Below are positions 26,390-34,334 of a stretch of DNA of 64,000 nucleotides, one piece after another. Position 1 is the stretch's first letter. The number at the start of each line of letters is the position of its first letter. The notes below the pieces were generated by a model, which was not told the origin of the DNA, ran no database searches, and saw only the letters and a list, made by a program, of their open reading frames with translations. The stretch is taken from assembly GCF_045310675.1 (NCBI RefSeq), contig NZ_JBJHZZ010000013.1, forward strand, positions 1 to 64,000, given 5' to 3'. The DNA is from Clostridium_AT stratigraminis (GTDB lineage: Bacteria; Bacillota; Clostridia; Clostridiales; Clostridiaceae). The position numbers were made by a program, and so were the translations under genes.

Positions 26390-26836
26390 TTAACACAACA
26401 TTCCATTCCAATTATTTGTATCTTCTATTATCTTTTCTTTAGCTTTTTCTGCAACAGTATTGCTTATTTTCCTATTAAGCGCAAGCTCATCTACATCTCT
26501 AGTCCTATCTTGATTTACAAACATCCTCAATTGTTCCTTACTAAAACCCTTATCTATAGCTACATCATACGCTGTTTTATTTAGAACCCTAGCTTCATCA
26601 AGTTCAGACTTTGTGGCTCCAATTTTATTTAATAATACATCATTTGCGCTTTTTACAATTTTAATATCTTCCTTTTCTGCTTCAACTTGGGGACTACTAG
26701 CTTCATTTTCTGATTCATAATTATTTTCTCTAATATTATTTTTCTTGGAATTTTTTAATATTGGATAAATAACTGCTCCAATTCCTGCAGCTGCAATGAT
26801 ACTTCCAATTGCTATATTTCTATTTATGTTTTTCAT
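26390..26836 (-). CDS. Hypothetical membrane-anchored protein
   Basis: A 148-residue protein. One N-terminal helix (IAIGSIIAAAGIGAVIYPIL, residues 8-27) acts as signal anchor, then a polar linker and a predicted helical region from about 60 to 140 (NDVLLNKIGATKSELDEARVLNKTAYDVAIDKG). The sequence ends NWNGMLC. ATG at 26836 has AGGAGG. The family is not recognised. It lies in a block of small envelope genes on the same strand. Confidence 0.75.
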   Translation of the reverse strand: MKNINRNIAIGSIIAAAGIGAVIYPILKNSKKNNIRENNYESENEASSPQVEAEKEDIKIVKSANDVLLNKIGATKSELDEARVLNKTAYDVAIDKGFSKEQLRMFVNQDRTRDVDELALNRKISNTVAEKAKEKIIEDTNNWNGMLC

Positions 26837-26894
26837 GATAAATCCTCCTCTCTATTATCTAATTTGCCCAATTTTATATCCTAAATACATAGAA

Positions 26895-26919
26895 ACAGCT
26901 GGAGTAAATATCCAGCTGT
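26895..26919 (-). terminator. Hairpin after the 41-residue ORF
   Basis: ACAGCTGGA and TCCAGCTGT pair perfectly around 7 nt. The minus-strand tail is TTCTATG, so termination is possible but weak. Confidence 0.6.
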
Positions 26920-26929
26920 TATAATTTCA

Positions 26930-27055
26930 TTATTTCTTTTTATAGTTTTTTATAAAAAAGTCACTTTCTTTCATGGATGTTACTATTGATTTATAGCAGG
27001 CTATTAAAACAATAACCGTAACCGTCATAATGGCCATTGCTACTGCGATTATCAT
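26930..27055 (-). CDS. 41-residue single-helix membrane protein
   Basis: ATG at 27055 is preceded by GGAGGAAGG; the frame ends with TAA at 26930. The peptide has one hydrophobic helix (MIIAVAMAIMTVTVIVLIAC) and a lysine-rich tail ending NYKKK, which predicts a cytoplasmic C-terminus. The family is not recognised. The strong ribosome site is the main evidence for expression. Confidence 0.65.
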   Translation of the reverse strand: MIIAVAMAIMTVTVIVLIACYKSIVTSMKESDFFIKNYKKK

Positions 27056-27113
27056 AAACCTTCCTCCATAACTATATACTATAGTATAATTTATGAAGTT
27101 AAGCATTGAAAGG

Positions 27114-27890
27114 TTATAATTTTTCTCCTCCCCAATTTTTAAGCATTTCTCTTACTGACCTTGTCATTTCTTTAGAAAACTCAGTACCAGTTTTCCTAGC
27201 ATACATAAATTGACCATAATTTACAGCCTGGGCTTTATTTTCTGGCGATAGCCTTTTTTCCCTTTCAATAAACATGTCTTTGAAGTCATCATTATTTAAT
27301 CTTTTATAATTTTCTTTGAAAACTATATATTCCTTATCAAATCTAGGGCTAATAATCTTTTTCTGTTCCTCAGGGTAATAACCTAAACATAACATTGCAG
27401 CAGGAAAAACCCATTTTGGAAGATTTAATAGGTCTTTATGTATTTCATAATTTTCAATAATGTCACCTATATAACAGGACCCTATATTAAGAGCTTCTGC
27501 AGCCACCACAGCATTTTGTGCAGCAATTACAGCATCAGCTAAAGCAAGCATTAAGTCACCTTCATCAGGAGCGTTATAATCCATGTTCTTTAAGGAACAA
27601 TATTCTTTAACACTGCAATAATTGTAATAATCAAACCATCTTTGCATATCAGCTAAAAATATCAGTACAATTGGAGCATTAGCAATAAAGGGTTGGTTGT
27701 CACAGCTTTTACTAAGAATATTCTTTTTTTCCTGATCTTCTATTACAATTATAGAATATAACATCATATTGCCTGCAGTAGGAGCTCTCATGGCACTATT
27801 AAGAATAATATCCAAATGTTCTTTTTTAATAGGTGTATTCTTATATTTTCTAAGTGACATTCGATTTTTTAATAATTCTATTGTTTCCAT
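27114..27890 (-). CDS. Nitroreductase family protein
   Basis: A 258-residue FMN-dependent oxidoreductase fold. Family landmarks: RMSLRKYKNTPIKKEHLDIILNSAMRAPTAGN at the N-terminus (FMN phosphate and substrate contacts), VIAAQNAVVAAEALNIGSCYIGDI in the centre, and LCLGYYPEEQK near residue 170. The physiological substrate of such proteins is usually unknown; reduction of nitroaromatics, flavins or quinones is possible. ATG at 27890 has GGGGGGA upstream. It is monocistronic and full length. Confidence 0.92.
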   Translation of the reverse strand: METIELLKNRMSLRKYKNTPIKKEHLDIILNSAMRAPTAGNMMLYSIIVIEDQEKKNILSKSCDNQPFIANAPIVLIFLADMQRWFDYYNYCSVKEYCSLKNMDYNAPDEGDLMLALADAVIAAQNAVVAAEALNIGSCYIGDIIENYEIHKDLLNLPKWVFPAAMLCLGYYPEEQKKIISPRFDKEYIVFKENYKRLNNDDFKDMFIEREKRLSPENKAQAVNYGQFMYARKTGTEFSKEMTRSVREMLKNWGGEKL

Positions 27891-27984
27891 AAAAATCCCC
27901 CCAGTTTTAATCCTTATAAATAATTCTACAGTAATTGGAAAATTCCTCTATTAAAGAGGAATAAATACTCAAAATAATTTTTAT

Positions 27985-28167
27985 TTATTCATCCGGCTTC
28001 TTAGGATTTTCTGAAGCAATTTCTTTACTAGCTTCTGCGAGCATATTAGGATAAAAATCTATTTCCATCTTTTCTATAAAGCTGTCTGCTCTACCTGAAG
28101 CCTTGCAAAGAGAAGCTGTAAAAAAACCAATAGTTCCTCCAATCATAATCCATAAAACAGCTGACAT
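27985..28167 (-). CDS. DUF3789-like small membrane protein
   Basis: A 60-residue protein starting MSAVLWIMIGGTIGFFTASLCKASGRAD: one membrane helix ending in a Cys and the GGTIGFF/LCKA.GRAD pattern I associate with DUF3789. The start at 28167 has GGAGTG 8 nt upstream; the frame is open for 69 nt more without a ribosome site. The C-terminus is acidic. Function unknown. Confidence 0.72.
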   Translation of the reverse strand: MSAVLWIMIGGTIGFFTASLCKASGRADSFIEKMEIDFYPNMLAEASKEIASENPKKPDE

Positions 28168-28266
28168 AATTATCACTCCGAATTCATTTTTTATTTTAGT
28201 TTTTGCATTTTCTTTATAATTATGTATTATTTTCATATTAATTTTCTGTTAATTGTAAGGCCTAAG

Positions 28267-28286
28267 TGAAAACGTTATGATATAAT
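28267..28286 (+). promoter_or_regulatory. cre-like site abutting a -10 box
   Basis: TGAAAACGTTATGA (28267-28280) fits the CcpA cre consensus except at one position and is followed immediately by TATAAT (28281-28286). A repressor bound here would block the promoter of the ferredoxin-like gene at 28327. Confidence 0.6.
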
Positions 28287-28326
28287 ATATGTACAAATAT
28301 AATATTATCTTAAAGGAGCTGGAAAT

Positions 28327-28788
28327 GTGGATATCAAAGAGTTATTTAAAATATTAGTAAAGGCTTATTATGAAGATAACTTTGAGACTATAGTTGATAA
28401 TCTACTTATTGAGCAAAAGGAAAATAAAGATACTTTAAATAAAATAATATCCGCTCTATGTGGAGTAGACTCACGTGATATTAGCGAAGAATACTCACGA
28501 GAGTTAAAAGCTGCCATATTTAATTATATCTCTTCCAATAAGGTTGTTATAAGAGTTAAGAACTGCACATTAGATTGTATGGATGCAGAAGGAAAAACTA
28601 AATGCCAAAGTAATTGTGCCTTTAATGCAATATCTATAGATGCAAGGCAGTGTAAGCTATATATAGACAAAACTAAATGTACTGATTGCGGCTTCTGCGT
28701 AGATGCATGTCCTAATAATTGTTATATGGATAAGGTTGAATTTCTTCCATTAATAAAGCACCTTGATAATAAAGAAAGTTCAATATAA
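28327..28788 (+). CDS. Ferredoxin-like protein, paralogue of the N-terminal half of the next gene
   Basis: A 153-residue protein. An N-terminal helical region (ELFKILVKAYYEDNFETIVDNLL) is followed by a cysteine-rich segment NCTLDCMDAEGKTKCQSNCAFNAISID and a classical 4Fe-4S motif CTDCGFCVDACPNN. It aligns throughout with residues 1-145 of the hydrogenase-like protein at 28993 (compare CTDCGFCVEACPTA) but lacks the H-cluster domain. It may be an electron carrier or partner of that protein, or a truncated duplicate. The start is GTG behind AAAGGAG. Confidence 0.85.
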   Translation: MDIKELFKILVKAYYEDNFETIVDNLLIEQKENKDTLNKIISALCGVDSRDISEEYSRELKAAIFNYISSNKVVIRVKNCTLDCMDAEGKTKCQSNCAFNAISIDARQCKLYIDKTKCTDCGFCVDACPNNCYMDKVEFLPLIKHLDNKESSI

Positions 28789-28799
28789 TAAAATAATGC

Positions 28800-28924
28800 G
28801 GGGTTTCTCAAAACATTATAAAGCAAATGAAAATCCTCTTGAACATATAAGCATTTCAAATACCATATTTTATATGTTCAAGATATGTTCATTTTAACTT
28901 GTAATTTGAGATGGCCCCTTTTTT
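28800..28924 (+). terminator. Nested hairpin terminator between the paralogous genes
   Basis: An outer stem pairs GGGG and CTCAAA (28800-28812) with TTTGAG and CCCC (28905-28918). An inner 13-bp perfect stem joins 28838-28850 to 28870-28882. TTTTTT follows at 28919-28924. Read-through or a new promoter would be needed for the downstream gene. Confidence 0.75.
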
Positions 28925-28992
28925 GTATAAAAAGGTACAATATTAACAAAATATATTAATGACTACTTTTTTTAATGTAAGGGGTGAAAAAC

Positions 28993-30339
28993 TTGAAGGC
29001 TGAATATAGTAATTTATTTAAAGAAATTATAAGCTCTTATTATAAAGGAAATTTTGAGGAAAAAATAAACTCAATTTTATCAAATAAAACTATAGATAAG
29101 GATGCCTTAGCTGGTGTTATATCTTCCTTATGTGGAGTTGAAATTAGTTTTAGTGATAATTACTATGAAAATTTAACATTAGCTATTAAGTCCTACGAAG
29201 CTTCTCATAAAATTGTTAATAAGGTTAAAACCTGCTCTATGGACTGTGCAGATAATGATGGAAAGACAATTTGTCAAAAATCATGTCCTTTTGATGCTAT
29301 ATTTATTGATACAGAAAAGCATACTTCTGTAATTAATGCAGAAAAATGCACTGATTGCGGTTTTTGTGTGGAAGCCTGCCCCACCGCTTCCATTGTTGAT
29401 AAAATAGAATTTATACCTTTTGCAAATTTATTAATGGAAAAGGAACCGGTAATTGCTGCAGTGGCTCCCGCCATTACCGGTCAGTTTGGATCGGATATTT
29501 CAATTAACAAATTGCGAACGGCTTTTAAAGAAATGGGTTTTACCGAAATGGTAGAAGTAGCTTTTTTTGCTGATATGCTTACCTTAAAGGAATCCGTTGA
29601 ATTTGATGAGCATGTACATACGGAGAAGGATTTTTTAATAACTTCCTGCTGCTGCCCTATGTGGGTTGGTATGCTTAAAAGAGTATATGAAAATCTAGTT
29701 AAATATGTATCCCCTTCAGTATCTCCTATGATTGCTGCCGGAAGGGTCATGAAGCAATTAAATCCAAAATGCAAGGTTGTTTTCATAGGACCCTGTATAG
29801 CTAAAAAAGCAGAGGCTAAAGAAAAGGACCTACTTGGCGATATTGATTATGTTCTCACCTTCTCCGAGCTTAAGGATATTTTTGAAGCCTTAGAAATTAA
29901 CCTGGAAGAACTAGCGGAAGATTACTCTACAGAATATGCCTCAAAAGGCGGAAGACTTTATGCTCGTACTGGTGGGGTATCTATTGCAGTAAGTGATGCA
30001 GTGGGAAAACTTTTCCCAGAAAAGCACAAATTATTAAAGGCTTCTCAGGCCAACGGAGTTCAAGAATGTAAAAAGATGCTTAGCGATGTGCAGCAGGGTA
30101 TAGTTAAGGCCAACTTTATAGAAGGTATGGGCTGTATTGGTGGCTGCGTTGGTGGACCTAAGGCCATTATACCCAGGGAAAAAGGAAAAGAATTTGTAGA
30201 TGATTTTGCATTAAATTCAGAAATTAAAGTAGCAGTCGACAGTAATTGCATGCTTGATATCTTAGAAAAGCTTAATATTTATTCGGCAGATGACTTTAAA
30301 TATAAAGAAAGAGTTGAGATTTTCGAAAGAAATTTTTAA
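28993..30339 (+). CDS. [FeFe]-hydrogenase-like protein with divergent H-cluster motifs
   Basis: A 448-residue protein. Residues 1-85 are helical, 75-140 carry a Cys-rich segment plus CTDCGFCVEACPTA (4Fe-4S), and 150-430 form the hydrogenase large-subunit domain. H-cluster motif 1 reads TSCCCPMW (usual TSCCPGW), motif 2 GPCIAKKAE (usual MPCxxKxxE) and motif 3 GMGCIGGCVGGP. All bridging cysteines are kept, so an H-cluster is possible; the variants resemble the second main (group B-like) branch of clostridial [FeFe] hydrogenases. I prefer TTG at 28993 (GGGGTG 8 nt upstream) over GTG at 28984. H2 turnover or sensing is uncertain. Confidence 0.88.
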   Translation: MKAEYSNLFKEIISSYYKGNFEEKINSILSNKTIDKDALAGVISSLCGVEISFSDNYYENLTLAIKSYEASHKIVNKVKTCSMDCADNDGKTICQKSCPFDAIFIDTEKHTSVINAEKCTDCGFCVEACPTASIVDKIEFIPFANLLMEKEPVIAAVAPAITGQFGSDISINKLRTAFKEMGFTEMVEVAFFADMLTLKESVEFDEHVHTEKDFLITSCCCPMWVGMLKRVYENLVKYVSPSVSPMIAAGRVMKQLNPKCKVVFIGPCIAKKAEAKEKDLLGDIDYVLTFSELKDIFEALEINLEELAEDYSTEYASKGGRLYARTGGVSIAVSDAVGKLFPEKHKLLKASQANGVQECKKMLSDVQQGIVKANFIEGMGCIGGCVGGPKAIIPREKGKEFVDDFALNSEIKVAVDSNCMLDILEKLNIYSADDFKYKERVEIFERNF

Positions 30340-30461
30340 TGGTATAATATAATTGAAATTTTTATAAACGCATCAATTGATAATTGCTGCGTTCTTCAAA
30401 GGTATATAGAATACATGAAGATTAACAATCTTCTGCGCTATTAAGGAATATGGAGGAGTTT

Positions 30462-31115
30462 ATGTTAAAGGATATTAGGGCAGCAATATTTGATCTAGAT
30501 GGAACCCTTATAGATTCAATGTGGCTTTGGGAAAAAGTAGATATAGATTTTCTAAGCAAAAGAGGTTATGAGCTTCCAATGGATTTAAAGGAAAACATTG
30601 AACATTTAAGTTTTATTGATACTGCAAAATACTTTAAAGAAAGATTTAACCTTCTGGAGAATATTGAAGAGATAATGGCAGAATGGAACAGTATGGCCTT
30701 TGAGGAATATGCAAATAATGTTTCATTGAAATCTGGAGCTAAGGAATATCTCCACCATTTAAAACTAAAAGGTATAAAAATAGCTCTTGCTACTAGTAAT
30801 TCCGTACCACTCTTGGAGGCAGTATTAAAAAATAACGGAGTATATGGATATTTTGATGTAATAACCACCACAAATGAAGTGAATAGAGGTAAAAATTTCC
30901 CCGATATTTATCTTCTCTCAGCAGAAAAACTCAAAGTTAAGCCAACTGATTGCATAGTTTTCGAAGATATCCTTCCTGCAGTATTAGGTGCTAAAATGGC
31001 GGGTATGAAGGTTGTTGCGGTACATGATCTTTATTCAGAATATCAAAAAAACGATATAATCGCTTCAGCAGATTATTATATTTATAAATATGAGGATATA
31101 AGCATAGCTGGTTAA
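30462..31115 (+). CDS. HAD-superfamily phosphatase, beta-phosphoglucomutase-like
   Basis: A 217-residue HAD hydrolase. Motif I FDLDGTLIDS carries the nucleophile Asp, motif II is LATSNS, motif III Lys lies in NRGKNFPDIYL, and motif IV is VFEDILPAVLGAKMAGM. A helical cap domain sits between motifs I and II (about residues 20-85). Members dephosphorylate small sugar phosphates or nucleotides; the substrate cannot be inferred here. ATG at 30462 is chosen because GGAGG lies just upstream; an ATG at 30450 overlaps that site. Confidence 0.9.
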   Translation: MLKDIRAAIFDLDGTLIDSMWLWEKVDIDFLSKRGYELPMDLKENIEHLSFIDTAKYFKERFNLLENIEEIMAEWNSMAFEEYANNVSLKSGAKEYLHHLKLKGIKIALATSNSVPLLEAVLKNNGVYGYFDVITTTNEVNRGKNFPDIYLLSAEKLKVKPTDCIVFEDILPAVLGAKMAGMKVVAVHDLYSEYQKNDIIASADYYIYKYEDISIAG

Positions 31116-31118
31116 ATA

Positions 31119-31152
31119 AAAAGAGAAGATTTTTTTAAGTCTTCTCTTTTCT
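31119..31152 (+). terminator. Terminator after the HAD phosphatase gene
   Basis: AAAAGAGAAGA pairs with TCTTCTCTTTT, an 11-bp stem with a U-rich loop; the 3' arm itself ends in TTTTC. Confidence 0.78.
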
Positions 31153-31216
31153 TATGTAAAACTATAATTTTTAATGAATATAATATTATTGGAAGCTATT
31201 GTAGGAGACAAGTATT

Positions 31217-31459
31217 TTGTTTTTATTCATTTTGTTTTTATTATTAATTGGGCTTTGTTTTATGATATACATTTATCTAACAAACAAAATAGTGCTTTTA
31301 CGCAAGCAGGTAATGCTGCTTGCAAATCAAAATGATGAATTAAAAAATAAACTTAATAAGTTAATTCTTGAACAGAAATTAGAAAGACAAAAAAAGTATT
31401 CTGATAATAACCTGCTTGAAGAAAATCCTGTAACCAAGGATTTAGATGAAGAAATATAG
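31217..31459 (+). CDS. Small membrane-anchored coiled-coil protein
   Basis: An 80-residue protein with one N-terminal membrane helix (residues 2-23) followed by a heptad-like helix (LLRKQVMLLANQNDELKNKLNKLILEQKLE) and an acidic tail. It resembles the topology of small divisome or spore-membrane proteins, but I cannot assign a family. The start is TTG at 31217 with AGGAG upstream. Confidence 0.65.
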   Translation: MFLFILFLLLIGLCFMIYIYLTNKIVLLRKQVMLLANQNDELKNKLNKLILEQKLERQKKYSDNNLLEENPVTKDLDEEI

Positions 31460-31548
31460 TCTATTTTTTCGTAAATAAATAGCAGAATGAAAGTTTATTT
31501 ATCACATGATTAAAGGCTTTGCCTTAAACAAAGCCTTTTAAAATCTAT

Positions 31549-31905
31549 TTAGCCTCTTGGCTTAAATACAAGAGCAGCTAGAAAACCAAAGATAATTGCC
31601 GCAGATATGCCTGCACTTGTAACTTCAAAAATACCAGTAAGTACACCAATGAGTCCATCTCTTTGCGCCTCCACTAGAGCACCTTTAACTAGTGAATTTC
31701 CAAAGCTGCTTATTGGCACGCTTGCCCCTGCACCTGCAAATTTTACTATTGGATCATATAATCCAATTCCACCTAAAATTGCACCTACAACTACAAGAGA
31801 TGAAGTTGTATGGGCAGGGGTAAGCTTAAATACATCCATCATTATCTGCCCTATAACACATATTCCACCACCTACTAGAAATGCCAAAATAACTTTTATC
31901 ATCAT
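31549..31905 (-). CDS. spoVAE: Stage V sporulation protein AE (SpoVAEb type)
   Basis: A 118-residue membrane protein with about four helices: MMIKVILAFLVGGGICVIGQIMMD, then HTTSSLVVVGAILGGIGLYDPIVKFAGAGASVPISSFGNSLVKGA, the SpoVAE hallmark. With SpoVAC and SpoVAD it belongs to the inner spore membrane channel that takes up dipicolinic acid and releases it on germination. ATG at 31905 has GAGGTG. It follows spoVAD by 10 nt and resembles SpoVAC in sequence, as is normal for this family. Confidence 0.93.
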   Translation of the reverse strand: MMIKVILAFLVGGGICVIGQIMMDVFKLTPAHTTSSLVVVGAILGGIGLYDPIVKFAGAGASVPISSFGNSLVKGALVEAQRDGLIGVLTGIFEVTSAGISAAIIFGFLAALVFKPRG

Positions 31906-31915
31906 TTTCACCTCT

Positions 31916-32917
31916 TTATATTTCAATGGAAACTGCATGAGCAATACAGGGTATACTTTCCTTTTGTTGATAGGACATTGGTGATAACAGTGCCCCTGTT
32001 GCAACAACTAATATTTTCTTTAATTCGCCCTTTTTCATTCTATTTAGGAAATGCCCATAAGTAACTGTAGCTGAGCATGCACATCCACTTGCTCCAGCAA
32101 AAACAGGCTGATCTTTTCTGTAGATTAAAAGGCCGCAATCTTTAAATTTCTCAGTTGGAATACTGAAACCGTGTTTAGCTAGTAGATCTCCCGCTATATT
32201 TTGACCAATTGATCCTAAATCACCTGTAACTATTAGATCATAGTAGGATGGACCTCTATTTAAGTCTCTAAAATGAGTTTCTATTGTATGAACAGCAGCA
32301 GGTGCCATTGCAGAACCCATATTAAATGGGTCACTTAGCCCCATATCTATAACTTTACCTATTGTTGCCGAAGTAACCCTTGGACCGTTACCTTTGGAAG
32401 CTACCAGAGCAGCACCTGCTCCGGTTACTGTCCATTGAGCAGTTGGAGGCTTTTGCCCTCCATATTCAGTAGGATATCTAAATTGTTTTTCAACTGAGGC
32501 ATTATGAGTTGCTGCAGCAGCTATAACATAATCAGCGGAATTACTATCTACAAGAAGTGATGCTAAAGCCAATCCCTCCATTGAACTTGAACAAGCCCCA
32601 AAAATCCCGATAAAGGGAACAGCTAGAGTACGTGCCGTAAAGCTGCTTGTAATTATCTGATTCATTAAATCCCCACTTATAAAGAAATTTACATCTTCAT
32701 TTTTTATGTTTCCTTTTTTAACCACTATTTCACAGGATTCCTCCAATAATTTCTTTTCTGCCTTTTCAAAACTATCCTCACCAAGCCAAATATCATCGTG
32801 AAGAACATCAAAATCTTCAGCTAAAGCTCCTTTTGCCTCAAAAGGTCCTCCAATAGCGGCGGAAGCTAAAATTATAGGATTATTATTAAAAATTAAGGAT
32901 TGACTTCCCTTTTTCAT
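31916..32917 (-). CDS. spoVAD: Stage V sporulation protein AD
   Basis: A 333-residue protein with a thiolase/ketoacyl-synthase-like fold. Landmarks: AAIGGPFEAKGALAEDFDVLHDD near residue 17, FIGIFGACSSSMEGLALAS (the thiolase-like Cys position), ATHNASVEKQFRYPTEYGGQKPPTAQWTVTGAGAA and GASGCACSATVTYGHFL. In Bacillus SpoVAD binds dipicolinic acid on the outer face of the inner spore membrane. It starts right after the spoVAC stop codon. Confidence 0.96.
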   Translation of the reverse strand: MKKGSQSLIFNNNPIILASAAIGGPFEAKGALAEDFDVLHDDIWLGEDSFEKAEKKLLEESCEIVVKKGNIKNEDVNFFISGDLMNQIITSSFTARTLAVPFIGIFGACSSSMEGLALASLLVDSNSADYVIAAAATHNASVEKQFRYPTEYGGQKPPTAQWTVTGAGAALVASKGNGPRVTSATIGKVIDMGLSDPFNMGSAMAPAAVHTIETHFRDLNRGPSYYDLIVTGDLGSIGQNIAGDLLAKHGFSIPTEKFKDCGLLIYRKDQPVFAGASGCACSATVTYGHFLNRMKKGELKKILVVATGALLSPMSYQQKESIPCIAHAVSIEI

Positions 32918-33397
32918 CTACAACACCCCTAACCAAGTTAGACCCATTTTAATAAGTGCAACTACAAATGCAGAAAATACTCCGAAGACTATTACAGAAC
33001 CTGCTAGCTTAAACATGTTACCTCCAGTTCCTAAAACATAGCCTTCGGTTTTATGCTCAATAGCAGCAGAAGCAATTGAATTGGCAAAGCCTGTAACAGG
33101 AATTGCTGTACCAGCACCTGCCCACTGGCCTATGTGATCATAAACCCCTAAACCAGTAAGTAAAACCGAAATAATAATAATAACTGCTGTGGCTGGATTT
33201 CCAGCAGTTTTTTCATTAAACCCAAAATACTTTATAAATACACCTTGAAGTATTTGTCCAAGAGCACATATGATGCCGCCAGCTATAAAAGCATGAAGGC
33301 AATTTTTAAGAATCGGCCTTTTAGGCTCTCTCTGCTTTGCAAACTGTTGATACTCTTTCTGAACAGTAGATAATTTCTTTTCTTTTTTGCTTGACAT
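32918..33397 (-). CDS. spoVAC: Stage V sporulation protein AC
   Basis: A 159-residue membrane protein: a basic N-terminus (about 1-30), then helices containing CLHAFIAGGIICALGQILQGVF, LLTGLGVYDHIGQWAGAGTAIPVTGFANSIASAAIE and a C-terminal pair. SpoVAC is the mechanosensitive channel component of the SpoVA complex. I place the start at the ATG at 33397 with AAAGGAAGG upstream; two in-frame alternatives lie further 5'. It is first of the spoVAC-D-E operon, which should be sigma-G dependent, though I cannot point to a clear sigma-G box. Confidence 0.94.
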   Translation of the reverse strand: MSSKKEKKLSTVQKEYQQFAKQREPKRPILKNCLHAFIAGGIICALGQILQGVFIKYFGFNEKTAGNPATAVIIIISVLLTGLGVYDHIGQWAGAGTAIPVTGFANSIASAAIEHKTEGYVLGTGGNMFKLAGSVIVFGVFSAFVVALIKMGLTWLGVL

Positions 33398-33540
33398 TTT
33401 TGTCATCCTTCCTTTAAGTAAACTTAACTTGTCATATCTATTTTTACAATTATTTCTCATTTAATTCATAGCTAATATTTCTTAAAAAACCTAGGATTTT
33501 ACTAGATTTACATCATCGCGGTGTTAATCCCTTTTATATT

Positions 33541-33575
33541 TAAATAAAGAGACTATAGACAAATTATCTATAGTC
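33541..33575 (-). terminator. Terminator of the candidate ncRNA
   Basis: On the minus strand GACTATAGA pairs with TCTATAGTC around a 7-nt loop, followed by TCTTTATTTA. Confidence 0.8.
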
Positions 33576-33951
33576 CCAATAAAGAACTTAACAATCTACC
33601 TTACAGAAATATAGATAACTTAATGCCTTGGTTATCATCTTCCGATCATATCCAAGCAGTTCGTCACCTATATAGCTGGTTTGTTCGATTACTTAAGATA
33701 CCTACATAACTATATATAACCTTACGGCTACACGAAGCCATTACGATACCCTAAATAATCTTAGCTCAACTATTAAAAGATAAGTTATAATCCCATTATA
33801 ATCAAATCCTCGACTATAATGAAACCAATGCCTACCTCTTATAATCTTTCCGCCGGCTGAATATAAACCAAATAGCCCATATACAGCCTTTGGTCGACTA
33901 ATATATACCCTAAAGGAGCATATATTAGTCTTTGCTCGACTGTTAAATTCC
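33541..33951 (-). ncRNA. Candidate structured non-coding RNA, about 370-410 nt, class not identified
   Basis: No plausible ORF occupies this region, but the minus strand is highly structured. A 10-bp closing stem joins GGAATTTAAC (33951-33942) to GTTAAGTTCT (33592-33583). Inside are a perfect 11-bp hairpin (33896-33906 with 33920-33930), GGCTGTATAT/ATATTCAGCC, CATTATAGTC/GATTATAATG, and CTTGG/CCAAG capped by an ATC-GGAA-GAT tetraloop hairpin. The loops repeat a motif GTC-GAGCAAA-GAC, GTC-GACCAAA-GGC, GTT-GAGCTAA-GAT. A rho-independent terminator closes it at 33541-33575, and TTGCTT/TATTAT upstream is a possible promoter. It matches none of tmRNA, RNase P, SRP or 6S by motif. Confidence 0.72.
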
Positions 33952-34123
33952 TTATAATATTAATATCTCAAAAATAAGCAAATTAATACCACCAAAATCA
34001 AATTATAATATGGATAACTCTTAAATTACTGTAGATTTGAATAAGTTAAGCATACTTTCTTCATAAATATTAGTATGGATAGTTTTAGTCCTCATGGGGA
34101 TATTAAATATGGAGGTGATTAGA

Positions 34124-34330
34124 ATGACAGTAGGAGTTAAGATGCAGCAGACAATTGCAAGTGCGGAGAGTGTTGTATCAAGTCTAAAAACATTTGCGCT
34201 GGATACTGAGGATAAGGCTGCTCAAAAATTGTTTAATGATATGGCACAAACTCAACAGCAAATAATAGATAACCTAAAGGGCAGGCTTGATTACATCCAA
34301 AGTGAGGAGCCCCAATATAAAAATTCTTAA
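34124..34330 (+). CDS. DUF1657 protein, spore-associated
   Basis: A 68-residue helical protein: MTVGVKMQQTIASAESVVSSLKTFALDTEDKAAQKLFNDMAQTQQQIIDNLKGRLDYIQSEEPQYK. The closing EEPQYK and the LK.FALDTED segment mark DUF1657. Small DUF1657 proteins accompany spoVA^2mob-type operons in Bacillus and Clostridium. ATG at 34124 lies 8 nt after GGAGGTG. It is divergent from the ncRNA and spoVA genes. The second copy is at 35275. Confidence 0.88.
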   Translation: MTVGVKMQQTIASAESVVSSLKTFALDTEDKAAQKLFNDMAQTQQQIIDNLKGRLDYIQSEEPQYKNS

Positions 34331-34334
34331 AGAT

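Noticed and set aside
28800..28924. Riboswitch between the ferredoxin and hydrogenase genes
   Set aside because: The fold is a nested hairpin with U-run and I could not match any aptamer core; it is listed as a terminator.
33541..33951. Group I intron, tmRNA or RNase P as identity of the structured RNA
   Set aside because: No tRNA-like end with CCA, no RNase P core motifs, no group I P7-type core or interrupted gene could be recognised. The class is left open.
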